64,000 nucleotides of DNA from the NCBI RefSeq assembly GCF_002850255.1, contig NZ_CP022523.1:754486-818485 (forward strand), read 5' to 3'. A program made the position numbers and the translations under genes. This document shows positions 35,377-44,790 of the stretch, piece after piece; the first letter of the stretch is position 1; each line of letters opens with the position of its first letter. The DNA comes from Pseudoalteromonas sp. NC201. Its GTDB lineage: Bacteria; Pseudomonadota; Gammaproteobacteria; Enterobacterales; Alteromonadaceae. The notes below the pieces were generated by a model, which made no database searches, was not told where the DNA came from, and was given only the letters and a program-made list of their open reading frames with translations.

Positions 35377-36462
35377 CTACGAACGTGTATTGAGTGCTTC
35401 TTCGGCCATTTGTGTGCCGACTAGTCGCGATTTTATTTTTTCATATACGATTTCTCTGGTTGTTGAAATATCATCAGCGAATGGCGAAAAACCGCAATCA
35501 TCACAAGTGCCTAGCTGTGGAATAGGAATAAATTCACTCGCCAGTAACACGAGATCTCGTACGGATCCGGGGCTCTCAATTTCGCGACTATTCGGGTTAA
35601 TCACGCCAATAAATACACGTTGGAAGGGCTTGAGGATGCTGCCTATCAGCTTCAGGGTTTTCTTGGGGTTCTCTTCACCTCTAAGTGCAACGTAGAAGCT
35701 TCCTGCATTAATGTCGAAAAGCGTAGGCAGCAGGTATTTATAGTCAATGTCGGCGCTATGAGTTGCATCAATATCAGCACCCGGACAGGTATGAATACCA
35801 ATTCGTTGCCTTTCGCTATCACTAAATTGGGCGAGACATTTATTGATTAGCTCAACAAAGGACTTGAGGGTCTGACCTGACGGGTCTAGTTTTAAAGACA
35901 GCCTAGCTTCCGTAAAGTCAATTTGTACTTTATGTGCACCCAGTGCTAAGCAGCGTTTTACTTCGCCAACATGCTCAGTTATCAAATCACTGATAAAACT
36001 TTCGTGATCGTAATTTTCAATTCCGTGAGAAGGATAAACTAAGCTCAACATTGAAGGAGAAATAACGGCTTGTTTGACGGGCACAGTTGCATGTTTGAGT
36101 GCGAAAGCGAGAAATTCATCCGCCGTATGTTGATAGCGAAATGGCGGTACTTTAAGGTGTGGCGCAAAGACCCGAGAGTGACCATCGTTAAAATCAACGA
36201 GCAAGCCCTGATCTGAGTAGCAAGGTGAATCGTGTAAGCAATAGTGAGCAAAACCATCAAACTTTCTTTGCTCGCCATCACTGACGATCTGACAGCCAAT
36301 CGCTTCGAGCTCTTTTATCACTTGTTGTGTTTCACGCTCTGCAATTTCGTTTAAAACTGCGTAACTTATCTTTCCTTGCTTATAGTCCCTGTAAGCGCTT
36401 ATTAAACAGGGATTTCGAGGAATTGATCCGATTTGTTCGCTGGGGATCTGGAACCGCGCCAT
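35377..36462 (-). CDS. MetE C-terminal-domain-like protein
   Basis: 361 aa related to the catalytic domain of cobalamin-independent methionine synthase and its single-domain relatives. Zinc-ligand motifs are HTCPG (His and Cys) and GTCDDCGFSPF (Cys); VSDGEQ, IDFTEA and VGVIN-like VFIGVINPNSREIESP complete the family pattern. It lacks the N-terminal MetE domain. The true methyl donor and acceptor are unknown; it is distinct from the MesD homologue at 37913-38953. It precedes the diguanylate cyclase gene. Confidence 0.7.
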   Translation of the reverse strand: MARFQIPSEQIGSIPRNPCLISAYRDYKQGKISYAVLNEIAERETQQVIKELEAIGCQIVSDGEQRKFDGFAHYCLHDSPCYSDQGLLVDFNDGHSRVFAPHLKVPPFRYQHTADEFLAFALKHATVPVKQAVISPSMLSLVYPSHGIENYDHESFISDLITEHVGEVKRCLALGAHKVQIDFTEARLSLKLDPSGQTLKSFVELINKCLAQFSDSERQRIGIHTCPGADIDATHSADIDYKYLLPTLFDINAGSFYVALRGEENPKKTLKLIGSILKPFQRVFIGVINPNSREIESPGSVRDLVLLASEFIPIPQLGTCDDCGFSPFADDISTTREIVYEKIKSRLVGTQMAEEALNTRS

Positions 36463-37038
36463 CGTAGTCTACCTTCTCGAGTTGCTTATTCTAAGTAAAA
36501 CGATAAAAAGCCATAAATAATCAAATAAATGTGCGCTTATAGCAATCCAGTTACTTTGTCTGTTTTACAAACGCACAAGCGCCAATGTGAGTATAGGATC
36601 AAATAGATATAATCGCCTTGATTACATGGGATTTTACCTGATGAGATAATCTTTGGTGGGTGCTTTTGAGTGAGACAAGGAGGTGATTTGAGGCTAACTT
36701 TAAAAATAATGAGTTAGCTTCTCTTTTATCTAAATTTCAGATTGAAAACAAACTGACTTATGAGAAGGCCATTTTATCCGTACTTTTCAAGTCAAAAAAG
36801 CGTGTTAGGTGAAGGGGGAAATAGCGGATTTATTAAGTGTATGAAAGCAAATGAAAATTGATAATATTTTTAGTAGATGTTCGTAAGCAATGAGAGTATT
36901 TCTTGCCCTTTAGAGTTTCAAATGCTCTTTCTGGGTTTATATAGCACCTTTACTTCCCAGCCGTTAATTAACGGTAAGCTACTTAAGATTATCGTATTAT
37001 CTCCTGAGCTTGGTCGGGTAAGAAGCCACTTACTTCCA
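36463..37038. other. Gene-free interval
   Basis: About 575 AT-rich bases between the MetE-like gene start and a minus-strand gene end. No convincing reading frame; a GGTGGGTG string near 36655 vaguely resembles one arm of the dispersed hairpin repeat but has no partner arm. Confidence 0.4.
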
Positions 37039-37614
37039 TTACGTCATTGCCCAAAAACGGACGTTTTTTTGTAGTGTTTCAATTGCTTTAATGATTTGCC
37101 AATCTTTTGAGAACTCCATGTATATTGCTTTTCCTTCCGTTTTAATAACAAGCCCATAATAGAGTTGAGTGGGTGCAGATTTCCCGCCATCTTCCAAAAA
37201 TAAGATTAGTCTGGCTTTGGTTCTGGCTCTTTTCTCTTGTGATTCAAAACTGATTGACCTTAAAATTAAATCACTACCATAGGCTAAATAAGTTGGTTTT
37301 AAGGTGAAGCTCTCAGAATTCATTTCATTATTATTTATTGTTATTTGAAGTATTTCATTGCCCGTGTAGGGGATTGACCGGCTTGTATCTCCGATAGCGT
37401 ATTTAGCACCATCCTCGTATTCAGCATCTATTCTTTTGTCTAGTTCTGCGTTCTGGATTATGGCACGTAATGTACTTTTTTGTACGTCATCCAGACTAAG
37501 TGCTTTTAGAGTTGTAGTTTGAACATACAAATTTCTTTCGGTATCTAGATCCCGCGCTTTACTCTGGGCGTTATGTACACAGAGTAAAAGTAATAGGAGG
37601 GCAGTAGTTTTCAT
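37039..37614 (-). CDS. Secreted protein of unknown function
   Basis: 191 aa with a signal peptide (MKTTALLLLLLCVHNAQSKA). The mature part has alternating polar and hydrophobic strands (ILQITINNNEMNSESFTLKPTYLAYGSDLILRSISFES, then RARTKARLILFLEDGG), consistent with a small beta-sandwich domain. I do not recognise a family. The gene stands alone between two MetE-like genes; a 298-base gap follows towards mesD with nothing evident. Confidence 0.5.
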   Translation of the reverse strand: MKTTALLLLLLCVHNAQSKARDLDTERNLYVQTTTLKALSLDDVQKSTLRAIIQNAELDKRIDAEYEDGAKYAIGDTSRSIPYTGNEILQITINNNEMNSESFTLKPTYLAYGSDLILRSISFESQEKRARTKARLILFLEDGGKSAPTQLYYGLVIKTEGKAIYMEFSKDWQIIKAIETLQKNVRFWAMT

Positions 37615-37912
37615 ACAAATGATATCCTTATTGCGTCATTAGCTTGTAGATACTAACACCTGTTTAGCAAGTATAAACCTTATTTCTTGGTTGCATTAGG
37701 CTTGATGGTTTAACTTATAAATTAGAGAATAGATTATATGGATGCTCCAATGATAACAAGAGCGAGTAGAAGTTACCTGGTGAGTTTAAGTAATAAACCG
37801 TCGTACTGAACACTGATTAAGGTTGTAAAGCCGCACCACCTATCATTCCTTGAAGGCGGCACATAATTTAGGTTTTGTTTAGCAGCTAAAACTGTTGTTA
37901 ATTCAGTATTTA

Positions 37913-38953
37913 TCAAGCTGATTTTTTGGCTAATAGCTCTTGGCGCACAAGTTCAGCCCCTGCGCTCAATGCAGCGAGCTTGCCTCTTGCCACTTCACGA
38001 GAAAGTGGTGCCATACCGCAGTTAGTGCATGGGTAGAGTTTGTCGGCGTCAACAAACTCAAGCGCTTTGCGTAGTGTGTTGGCAACTTCTTCTGGCGTTT
38101 CGATGGTGTTGGTTGCAACATCAATCGCACCAACCATCACTTTTTTACCACGGATCAACGCTAACAAGTCGATTGGCACGTGAGAGTTATGGCACTCTAA
38201 AGAGATGATATCGATATTGGATTTTTGTAGCTTAGGAAATGCCTCTTCATATTGACGCCATTCTGATCCTAAGGTCTTTTTCCAATCGGTGTTAGCTTTA
38301 ATGCCGTAACCGTAACAGATATGCACAGCGGTTTCGCATTTGAGTCCTTCAATAGCACGTTCAAGCGCCGCAATGCCCCAGTCGTTGACCTCATCAAAAA
38401 AGACATTAAACGCCGGTTCGTCGAATTGAATGATATCGACTCCAGCAGCTTCCAGCTCTTTGGCTTCTTGATTAAGGATCTTAGCAAATTCCCACGCTAG
38501 CTTTTCACGGCTTTTGTAGTGGTCATCATACAGCGTATCTATCATCGTCATCGGACCTGGCAATGCCCATTTGATAGGTTTGTCTGTTTGGCTGCGTAAA
38601 AACTTGGCATCTTCAACAAAAACCGGCTTTTGGCGAGATACAGGGCCCACCACGGTTGGAACACTGGCATCATAGCGGTCGCGAATTTTTACGGTTTGAC
38701 GCTTCTCAAAGTCCACACCGCTTAGGTGTTCAATAAAAGTGGTTACAAAGTGTTGACGGGTTTGCTCGCCATCACTCACGATATCAATTCCGGCAAGTTG
38801 TTGCTCTTGCAAAGCAATGCGTAGCGCATCGTTTTTGCCATCAATAAGCTCGTCGCCCTCTAGTTTCCAAGGTGACCATAGGGTTTCTGGCTGAGCAAGC
38901 CAAGCGGGCTTAGGTAAACTGCCAGCAGTAGACGTTGGTAATAGTGTTTTCAT
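37913..38953 (-). CDS. mesD: Folate-independent methionine synthase, MesD type
   Basis: 346 aa from the ATG at 38953 (the frame is open further upstream into mesX). Single catalytic MetE domain: TAGSLPKPAWLAQPETLW, GIDIVSDGEQTRQHFVTTFIEHLSGVDF, QFDEPAFNVF, zinc ligands in VHICYGYG and LYPCTNCGMAPLSREVARGKL. It lies 28 bases downstream of a DUF1852 gene, the pairing known for MesD-MesX core methionine synthases, which methylate homocysteine without folate-polyglutamate or B12 and need MesX. The methyl donor is not established. Assignment depends on that neighbour. Confidence 0.8.
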   Translation of the reverse strand: MKTLLPTSTAGSLPKPAWLAQPETLWSPWKLEGDELIDGKNDALRIALQEQQLAGIDIVSDGEQTRQHFVTTFIEHLSGVDFEKRQTVKIRDRYDASVPTVVGPVSRQKPVFVEDAKFLRSQTDKPIKWALPGPMTMIDTLYDDHYKSREKLAWEFAKILNQEAKELEAAGVDIIQFDEPAFNVFFDEVNDWGIAALERAIEGLKCETAVHICYGYGIKANTDWKKTLGSEWRQYEEAFPKLQKSNIDIISLECHNSHVPIDLLALIRGKKVMVGAIDVATNTIETPEEVANTLRKALEFVDADKLYPCTNCGMAPLSREVARGKLAALSAGAELVRQELLAKKSA

Positions 38954-38981
38954 AATAAATGCTGTTCCATATTCCCGTTGA

Positions 38982-39959
38982 TTATAAAGCGTAATTTGCA
39001 GACCACTGCTCAAGTACGGTTTGGTAAGGCTTGATGAAATGCTCTTCTGCAAATCGACCTTGTGCAATCGCCAACTGGCTGCGCTCTTCGCGGTCATAAA
39101 CAATCTGTGTTAATGAGTGATCTAGGTTTTTTAAGTTTGGCTGATAGCACTTGCCTGCAACCGCATTGGCGTTGTAAATCTCAGGGCGGTAGATCTTTTG
39201 GAATGTTTCCATAGTGCTGATGGTGCTGATCAACTCCAGATTGGTGTAATCATTCAGTAAGTCACCAAAGAAGTAAAAAGCCAAAGGTGCAACGCTATTT
39301 GGTGGCATAAAGTAGCGCACCTGTAAGCCCATCTTTTTGAAATATTGCTCAGTTAATGATGACTCATTTGGCTGATATTCAAAGCCAAGCACAGGGTGCT
39401 GATTTTCAGTGCGGTGATAGGTTTTATTATCCGATACACTTAAGCAAATCACCGGTGGCTTACTAAAGTGACTCTTGTAAGCTTCTGAATCGACAAAGTA
39501 TTTAAATAGCTTACCGTGTAAGTCGCCAAAGTTAGCTGGGATGCTGAATTTAGGTTGATCTTTATTATGATCAAGCAATAGCACGCTAAAATCATAGTCA
39601 CGTACGTAAGATGAGAAGTTGTTACCAACAATTCCCTCAATGCGTTCATTGGTTTTGTGGTCAACAATATTGGTTTTTAACACCTCAATTGACGGGAAAG
39701 TTTGTCCACTGCCTGCAATATCCATATCAACTGAGACTATCTCAAGCTCAACAGAATAACGGTCGCCTTTTGGGTTATCCCAGTTAGCCAATGCGTTAAA
39801 GCGATTATCAATCATCTTTAAGGCATTGCGTAAGTTTTGCTGGCGGCTTTCGCCTCTTGCCAAGTTAGCAAAGTTAGTGGTGATCCGCGTGCTGTTTGAC
39901 GGATGGTAATTCTCGTCAAGACGAATGCTCTTAATAGTGAAAGTAAACTCGTTATTCAT
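38982..39959 (-). CDS. mesX: MesX (DUF1852) partner of MesD
   Basis: 325 aa DUF1852 protein, full length. Conserved stretches include FTIKSIRLDENYHPSNSTRITTNFANLARGESRQQNLRNALKMIDNRFN at the N-terminus and RFAEEHFIKPYQTVLEQW at the end. It is the first gene of the mesX-mesD unit. Genetic work on other bacteria showed MesX is needed for MesD activity, probably supplying or generating the methyl donor with oxygen. No signal peptide or membrane segment. Confidence 0.88.
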   Translation of the reverse strand: MNNEFTFTIKSIRLDENYHPSNSTRITTNFANLARGESRQQNLRNALKMIDNRFNALANWDNPKGDRYSVELEIVSVDMDIAGSGQTFPSIEVLKTNIVDHKTNERIEGIVGNNFSSYVRDYDFSVLLLDHNKDQPKFSIPANFGDLHGKLFKYFVDSEAYKSHFSKPPVICLSVSDNKTYHRTENQHPVLGFEYQPNESSLTEQYFKKMGLQVRYFMPPNSVAPLAFYFFGDLLNDYTNLELISTISTMETFQKIYRPEIYNANAVAGKCYQPNLKNLDHSLTQIVYDREERSQLAIAQGRFAEEHFIKPYQTVLEQWSANYAL

Positions 39960-40123
39960 GTTCTTTAGGTATCCAATTCTAATGCTGACGAGTTCGGCAA
40001 TTCCGTTTCACTGCGATAAACAGATATCCACGGGGACGCAGTGAGAGTGCCGAACATTAAGTGATATGAGATTTATACGTGGATCACAAGATGAAGAAAA
40101 ACGGTTTTATTTCACATAAAACA

Positions 40124-40136
40124 TGAGTCTGATTCA
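40124..40136. promoter_or_regulatory. MetR-like site upstream of mesX
   Basis: TGAGTCTGATTCA is one base from the MetR consensus TGAA-N5-TTCA and sits inside a longer palindrome CATGA-N7-TCATG (40122-40138), 165 bases upstream of mesX. Methionine-pathway control is plausible. No tandem MetJ box was seen. The rest of the 460-base gap shows no gene. Confidence 0.35.
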
Positions 40137-40423
40137 TGAGTTACAAAAATAGATGCCGCTTATTGAGTCGCATATGCAGAAAATATGAGCAATTGTAGAA
40201 TGAAACTCATTGGAAATCTGAAAGTCTAGACTGCTAAATGTCTAAGTTGCATTTGTTTCAAGTAAAACGTGAGGAATATTCAAGGCTTATCTAAGTCAAA
40301 AGCACCAATGGCAAAGCGTAATGTTGTTATACTCGCAGCGCTTAGGTGGCACAAAGGCTAAAAGCAACGCCCATATTGCTCACTTAGGTGATTGCGCCTC
40401 AATTAAAAGAAGAGATAAGTGGA

Positions 40424-41233
40424 ATGAGTGAGTTGATTTTGTTGTTTGTGTATTGTGCACTACTCGGTAGTGTTGTTGGCTTTTTAGCCGGGTTGTTAGG
40501 TATTGGCGGTGGGCTGGTTATTGTTCCGGTGCTGAGCAGTATTTTATTGTACTTTAACGTGTTACCGCCGGAGCAAGTGGTGATAGCCGCTGTAGCGACA
40601 TCGCTGGCATCCATTTTATTTACTTCTACCTCATCGGCAATCGCGCATCATAAAAATGGCAATGTACCGTGGGATTTAGCGCCGTGGATAATGACGGGCG
40701 TTGCACTAGGCGCGCTTATCAGTGGTTTTTTGGCAGCGCTATTACCCGAAAACGCAGTGCGCATTGTATTTGCAGTAAGTGTGGTATTGATAGCAATAAA
40801 AATGTTTTATAGCAGTAAAAATGAGAGCTCAACCCAAAGGCAGCTGCCAAATAAAGGCATACTTACGGTATTAACGACGATCACAGGTGGTTTATCTGCC
40901 ATGATAGGCATTGGCGGTGGAGCGCTTTTGGTACCGCTGTTGACGTTTTTCTCTGTTGATATGAAAAAGGCCATAGGATGCGCCTCTGCATGTGGCATTG
41001 TTATCGCGCTCTTTGGTTCCGTTGGCTACATTAGCTCGGGCAGTGCGCACTTTGCACTTTCGGATGGTTTCGCCGGATTTGTTTATTTGCCAGCCCTATT
41101 AGGAATTGTGTGCACGTCTTGGTTCACCGCTCCAATGGGGGCTAAAGCCACGCATCATTTGCCTGTTGCCACGATTAAAAAGGTATTTGCTGTGCTACTG
41201 TTAGTGATGGCTGTGAATATGGCGGTGAATTAA
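40424..41233 (+). CDS. TauE/SafE-family sulfite/anion permease
   Basis: 269 aa from the ATG at 40424, which starts directly at the first helix; a GTG at 40388 would add 12 polar residues. About eight transmembrane segments in two repeats, each with the family motif: GFLAGLLGIGGGLVIVPVL and GGLSAMIGIGGGALLVPLL. Family members export sulfite, sulfoacetate or other organosulfur anions. No sulfur gene is adjacent, so the substrate is open. Confidence 0.85.
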   Translation: MSELILLFVYCALLGSVVGFLAGLLGIGGGLVIVPVLSSILLYFNVLPPEQVVIAAVATSLASILFTSTSSAIAHHKNGNVPWDLAPWIMTGVALGALISGFLAALLPENAVRIVFAVSVVLIAIKMFYSSKNESSTQRQLPNKGILTVLTTITGGLSAMIGIGGGALLVPLLTFFSVDMKKAIGCASACGIVIALFGSVGYISSGSAHFALSDGFAGFVYLPALLGIVCTSWFTAPMGAKATHHLPVATIKKVFAVLLLVMAVNMAVN

Positions 41234-41240
41234 GTACTTT

Positions 41241-41273
41241 TGAGCCAAAACGAACTATGGCGTGTTTGGCTCA
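41241..41273. terminator. Hairpin between convergent genes
   Basis: TGAGCCAAA and TTTGGCTCA are perfect 9-base arms in the 55-base gap between the convergent TauE/SafE and Ntn-hydrolase genes. A T-run is lacking on both sides, so it would be a weak bidirectional terminator. Confidence 0.5.
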
Positions 41274-41288
41274 GAAGCTCTGCTAATC

Positions 41289-42353
41289 TTACTTTTTGAA
41301 CGGATCTTCGGTTGGTTCAAAATGCTTGTTTAACTTGCCATTTCTGGTGCTATTGATGTACTCCCCAGATGGATCTTCGCTTATCAGTGTGAAGGCACTG
41401 ACTGGCGATTCAAAGTTAAAGTTTGTCAATTCCACCCAAGCAACATGAGGCGTGCGGGCATTGCAAAAGTAATAGGTTTGGCTCCTATGCGCTGCAACGG
41501 TTGTCCACAAGGTATTAGATATATTTGGGCTGGCACTGCTTGTAAAATTATAGCCAAGGGGTACTGATGCACTTGCAGCAACCGAGCGAGCCTGTGCAAG
41601 GGCATCATGCTCATCGTTTGGTAAATCTAAGTGATTAAGATAAAACGCAGCGCGTTCGAATCTATCGGTTGAGTATGGACCGCCAGGGATCGTATGGCTC
41701 GGCTGACTGTTTTTATCACTCCATTGCCACAGCCAATAATCATTAATCCTTAGCTGATCTTCATAACTTGGTTCATTGGTAACAACGCGATAGTTAGCGC
41801 TGTGATGGATCTTAAAAACCCCATTCTCAACTTCGATAATGGCTGAATCGCCACTGATATCCGACACTATCAAATGCAATGCTGCGGTTTTACCTTCACT
41901 GTTAGGTACTTCTGCACCAACGATCTGAATTTCTTGTTTGCTGAATACGTCAACGACTTCCTTGACGAGTACAAATTTGTCTAATACATACTGCAACCAT
42001 CTCAGTACGCTCAGCTGCTTTTTACTTTTGCATGCTGATTTACCGTACGTCGCGCCTGAGTCGTACAATACATTTGCGACAAGCCCCATAGAGTTCATGC
42101 CATCGGAGGCTGCCCAGCCGCTGCAATCATCTCCTACCATAGCGACCACACTACTATAGGAAGATGTCCATGTAAGTGGGTTGCGAGTTTTCTCGCTTGC
42201 TATTGCCTCTAGCTCAGAAACTGGCTCAAGCCCCGATTTTTTTAGTCCTTTTTCAAGTACAAACAAGCTGGTAGGTAATATAAACATCCAGTCCATATTT
42301 CTGGCAGTAGCCAAATATGCTCTGTTCCAGTTATTAAAAACTCTAGTACACAT
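41289..42353 (-). CDS. Choloylglycine hydrolase / penicillin V acylase-like Ntn hydrolase
   Basis: 354 aa. The N-terminus MCTRVF exposes Cys2 as the autocatalytic nucleophile after Met removal. Other family residues: RNMDWM (Arg and Asp), a GMNSMGLVANVLYDS loop, VTNEPSYEDQL with the conserved Asn, and a late Arg near YINSTRNGK. Family members hydrolyse linear amide bonds in bile salts, penicillin V or acyl-homoserine lactones. No signal peptide is seen because Cys2 is at the start. A role in quorum-signal turnover is possible but not shown. Confidence 0.85.
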   Translation of the reverse strand: MCTRVFNNWNRAYLATARNMDWMFILPTSLFVLEKGLKKSGLEPVSELEAIASEKTRNPLTWTSSYSSVVAMVGDDCSGWAASDGMNSMGLVANVLYDSGATYGKSACKSKKQLSVLRWLQYVLDKFVLVKEVVDVFSKQEIQIVGAEVPNSEGKTAALHLIVSDISGDSAIIEVENGVFKIHHSANYRVVTNEPSYEDQLRINDYWLWQWSDKNSQPSHTIPGGPYSTDRFERAAFYLNHLDLPNDEHDALAQARSVAASASVPLGYNFTSSASPNISNTLWTTVAAHRSQTYYFCNARTPHVAWVELTNFNFESPVSAFTLISEDPSGEYINSTRNGKLNKHFEPTEDPFKK

Positions 42354-42628
42354 AACAACCTCACAAGAAAATTAAATATCCTTTTGATGAGTGGTTTCTC
42401 ATCAACCTACTGATTCATACTAGGCTTTGAAAAAGGCTAAATACATTACAGAAAGTTACAGTGCATTACAGGAGTGGTAAGTCAGTAACTATTAGCGTGA
42501 AAAACTAATGATTCGACAAGTATTCGTCTCGGGTTCCCTAAAACAAAAGTGGTGTGAGGTTAGTAGAATGAGTATATTTTCAAGAATTGGGTTAATTGCT
42601 ATCAGGTATGACGTTTAGAGGAAATGGG

Positions 42629-43114
42629 ATGATAAGAGAGATAACTCGGGAAGATTTTGAGTCGTTTTGGCCAACGTTTTCAGAAGTGATCCAAGCGCAA
42701 GAAACGTATGCATTTGACTCAAATATGAGTATAGATCAGGCATTTTTACTTTGGTGTGAAACGCCGCTCAAAGCTTTTGCATATGTTGAAAATGGGCAAG
42801 TACTTGGCAGCTATTATTTGCGACAAAATGCGATGGGTCCGAGTAGCCACATATGTAACTGTGGTTACATGGTGTCGAGTTTGGCTCGTGGTAAAGGAAT
42901 TGCACGGCTGATGTGCGAACATTCCCAGCAGCAAGCGTTAGCGCTGGGGTTCGAAGCCATGCAATTTAATAGTGTGGTATCGACCAATGAACTGGCGATT
43001 AAACTATGGCAAAAGCTTGGTTTTACCATTATCGGCACCATTCCCAAGGCATATAAACACGGGAAATTGGGTTTGGTAGATAGCTATGTTATGTATAAAT
43101 GGTTGGCTGATTAG
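42629..43114 (+). CDS. GNAT-family N-acetyltransferase
   Basis: 161 aa from the ATG at 42629 (GAGGAAA 4 to 10 bases upstream). GNAT core: IREITREDFESFWPTFSEV at the start, acetyl-CoA loop LARGKGIARLMCEHSQQQALALG, then NEFV-like VVSTNELAIKLWQKLGFTIIGTIPKAYKH, the typical motif B. It resembles phosphinothricin/L-amino-acid acetyltransferase-type enzymes. Single gene. Confidence 0.88.
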   Translation: MIREITREDFESFWPTFSEVIQAQETYAFDSNMSIDQAFLLWCETPLKAFAYVENGQVLGSYYLRQNAMGPSSHICNCGYMVSSLARGKGIARLMCEHSQQQALALGFEAMQFNSVVSTNELAIKLWQKLGFTIIGTIPKAYKHGKLGLVDSYVMYKWLAD

Positions 43115-43146
43115 AGTGGATAGGCGCTAAACTAACGTGGCGAATG

Positions 43147-44010
43147 TTATTTTGCGCAGTCGATCAGTATTTGTTTACTGCGCATAGTCTTAAGTAAAAA
43201 GCTGATAAGCCGCTTGACGTTGGGTATGGATTTTTTTGTTGGATGGGTCAGGATCCATAAATCTGCATAGTGCTCACTCGCTGGTGCAAATTCAATTAAA
43301 TTAGGAAAATGCCTTGCAATATAGTGCGCCCCTCTGATCATACCAAGGCCTTTGGATGCAGCCTGATGACGCAGCACCAAATCTTCAATTGATAGAGAAA
43401 CTGGGGCGGTTGGATAGGGTGTATCAAGTAGCCAAGTCGGTCTTTCTGTTACGCTGGCGGTTATCCAAGAAACGCTTTCACTCGTGCGGTTATCGAGATA
43501 GTCTTTATGCATGAAGTAACCAAGTGAAATCGGAAATAGCCGGTGACCAACTAAGTGCTCATCCGGAACGTGAGAAGCTCGGATCACGACATCGGCTTCT
43601 GATTTCTCTAGATCGGAAAGTGCATAGGTAGTATTAATCGACAGCGTGAGGTAAGGATTGTTTTGCTGAAATTCATGTAATTCGTCTAACAAGACAAACT
43701 GCAAAATCGCTGGGGGGATAGATAAGTTTATTTGTTGCTTTAACTGCTTAACCGAAGTGTTAATTTGGCTTAAATGAGGGACAAGGCTGGCTTCCATGTT
43801 TTCAGCGGCACTGAGCAGCTGCAGTCCCAATTCAGAAAACGAGACTTTGCCTTGCGAAAGCATGCATATATCAAGACTAAAGCGTTGATTTAAAGCATGT
43901 AGTCTACGAGATACCGTCGTGTGGTTTACACCTAGAACTTTGGCCGCACCTCTGAGTGTATTAGCACGTTTTAATGCAAGCAGTAATTGAAAGTCGTCCC
44001 AGTTTTCCAT
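43147..44010 (-). CDS. LysR-family regulator
   Basis: 287 aa from the ATG at 44010; a TTG at 44037 is less likely. The N-terminal winged helix MENWDDFQLLLALKRANTLRGAAKVLGVNHTTVSRRLHALNQRF is typical of LysR proteins, followed by an effector domain with INLSIPPAILQFVLLDELHEFQQNNPYLTLSI. It ends at the junction with convergent gene 42629-43114. The SnoaL-like gene lies immediately upstream on the same strand. Confidence 0.88.
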   Translation of the reverse strand: MENWDDFQLLLALKRANTLRGAAKVLGVNHTTVSRRLHALNQRFSLDICMLSQGKVSFSELGLQLLSAAENMEASLVPHLSQINTSVKQLKQQINLSIPPAILQFVLLDELHEFQQNNPYLTLSINTTYALSDLEKSEADVVIRASHVPDEHLVGHRLFPISLGYFMHKDYLDNRTSESVSWITASVTERPTWLLDTPYPTAPVSLSIEDLVLRHQAASKGLGMIRGAHYIARHFPNLIEFAPASEHYADLWILTHPTKKSIPNVKRLISFLLKTMRSKQILIDCAK

Positions 44011-44037
44011 GCCTACAACACCAAAGTTTAGATGCAA

Positions 44038-44502
44038 TTAAAGTAAAGTGTTTTTCGCATCATGTACAGCGAACGCAGATATTTTCCATTCACCATCAAC
44101 TAAATAGACGTAATAGCTTGCGCCTACTTTATTAAAAAGTGCGCCTGATTGGGTGTATCGCTCAGCGATGTTGCTCACTAACGCAATATTTTTATCAAGA
44201 AAATGAATACTGACCTTGCTCCACTTTACGTGACTGACACCTTGTTCTTTCAGGCGTGTTAAGAATACTTGCACCTGTTTATTCATTTGCGTTTGTGTGA
44301 TCACGCTCGGCTTTGAACTTGATGACATTAACATAAGCGTATCTGTGTACAGTTGAGGACTGGTTGGTAAATCACCAGTTTGCAGATAATGGTTGTATTT
44401 ACTCATGTAGCTGTCGAACAGTTTATTGATTTTAGCTGTGTCCGTTTCTGCCAATAACTGGCTACTAAAAGTAAATAAAATAAACAGGATAGCGGCTCTC
44501 AT
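44038..44502 (-). CDS. Secreted SnoaL/NTF2-like protein
   Basis: 154 aa from the ATG at 44502 (GGAG 9 bases upstream). Signal peptide AAILFILFTFSSQLLAE. The mature chain has the NTF2-like cone pattern: a helical start KINKLFDSYMSKYNHYLQTGDLP, then strands IHFLDKNIALVSNIAERYTQSGAL and SYYVYLVDGEWKISAFAVHD. The DUF4440-like family includes isomerases and binding proteins. It directly precedes the LysR gene, so they may share a transcript. Confidence 0.65.
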   Translation of the reverse strand: MRAAILFILFTFSSQLLAETDTAKINKLFDSYMSKYNHYLQTGDLPTSPQLYTDTLMLMSSSSKPSVITQTQMNKQVQVFLTRLKEQGVSHVKWSKVSIHFLDKNIALVSNIAERYTQSGALFNKVGASYYVYLVDGEWKISAFAVHDAKNTLL

Positions 44503-44790
44503 AAGATGTTGCTCCAAGTCAGTTTTTTATGAGTCTAGCAGGCAAAAGCTGGTTTTATGTGGATTATTATGTGCTTGCTATGTTGCGCTTACGCACCGTC
44601 TGGAAGGCTTGTAAAGTGTATTTTGCGGTGTTCCGGAAGTGCTACAAGTCTTATAAGAATGTCCCACTTTCGATACACCATCAACGTAATAGTTGAAGGA
44701 ATTTATATTTAACCTATTGTTTTTTATCGCTATATATTTTGGCATGTAAGTTGATTGACTCAACATGTATAAAAACAACAAGGATTAATT

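Noticed and set aside
36640-36700. GGTGGGTG string as another copy of the dispersed hairpin repeat
   Set aside because: Only one arm-like string; no partner arm or shared flank.
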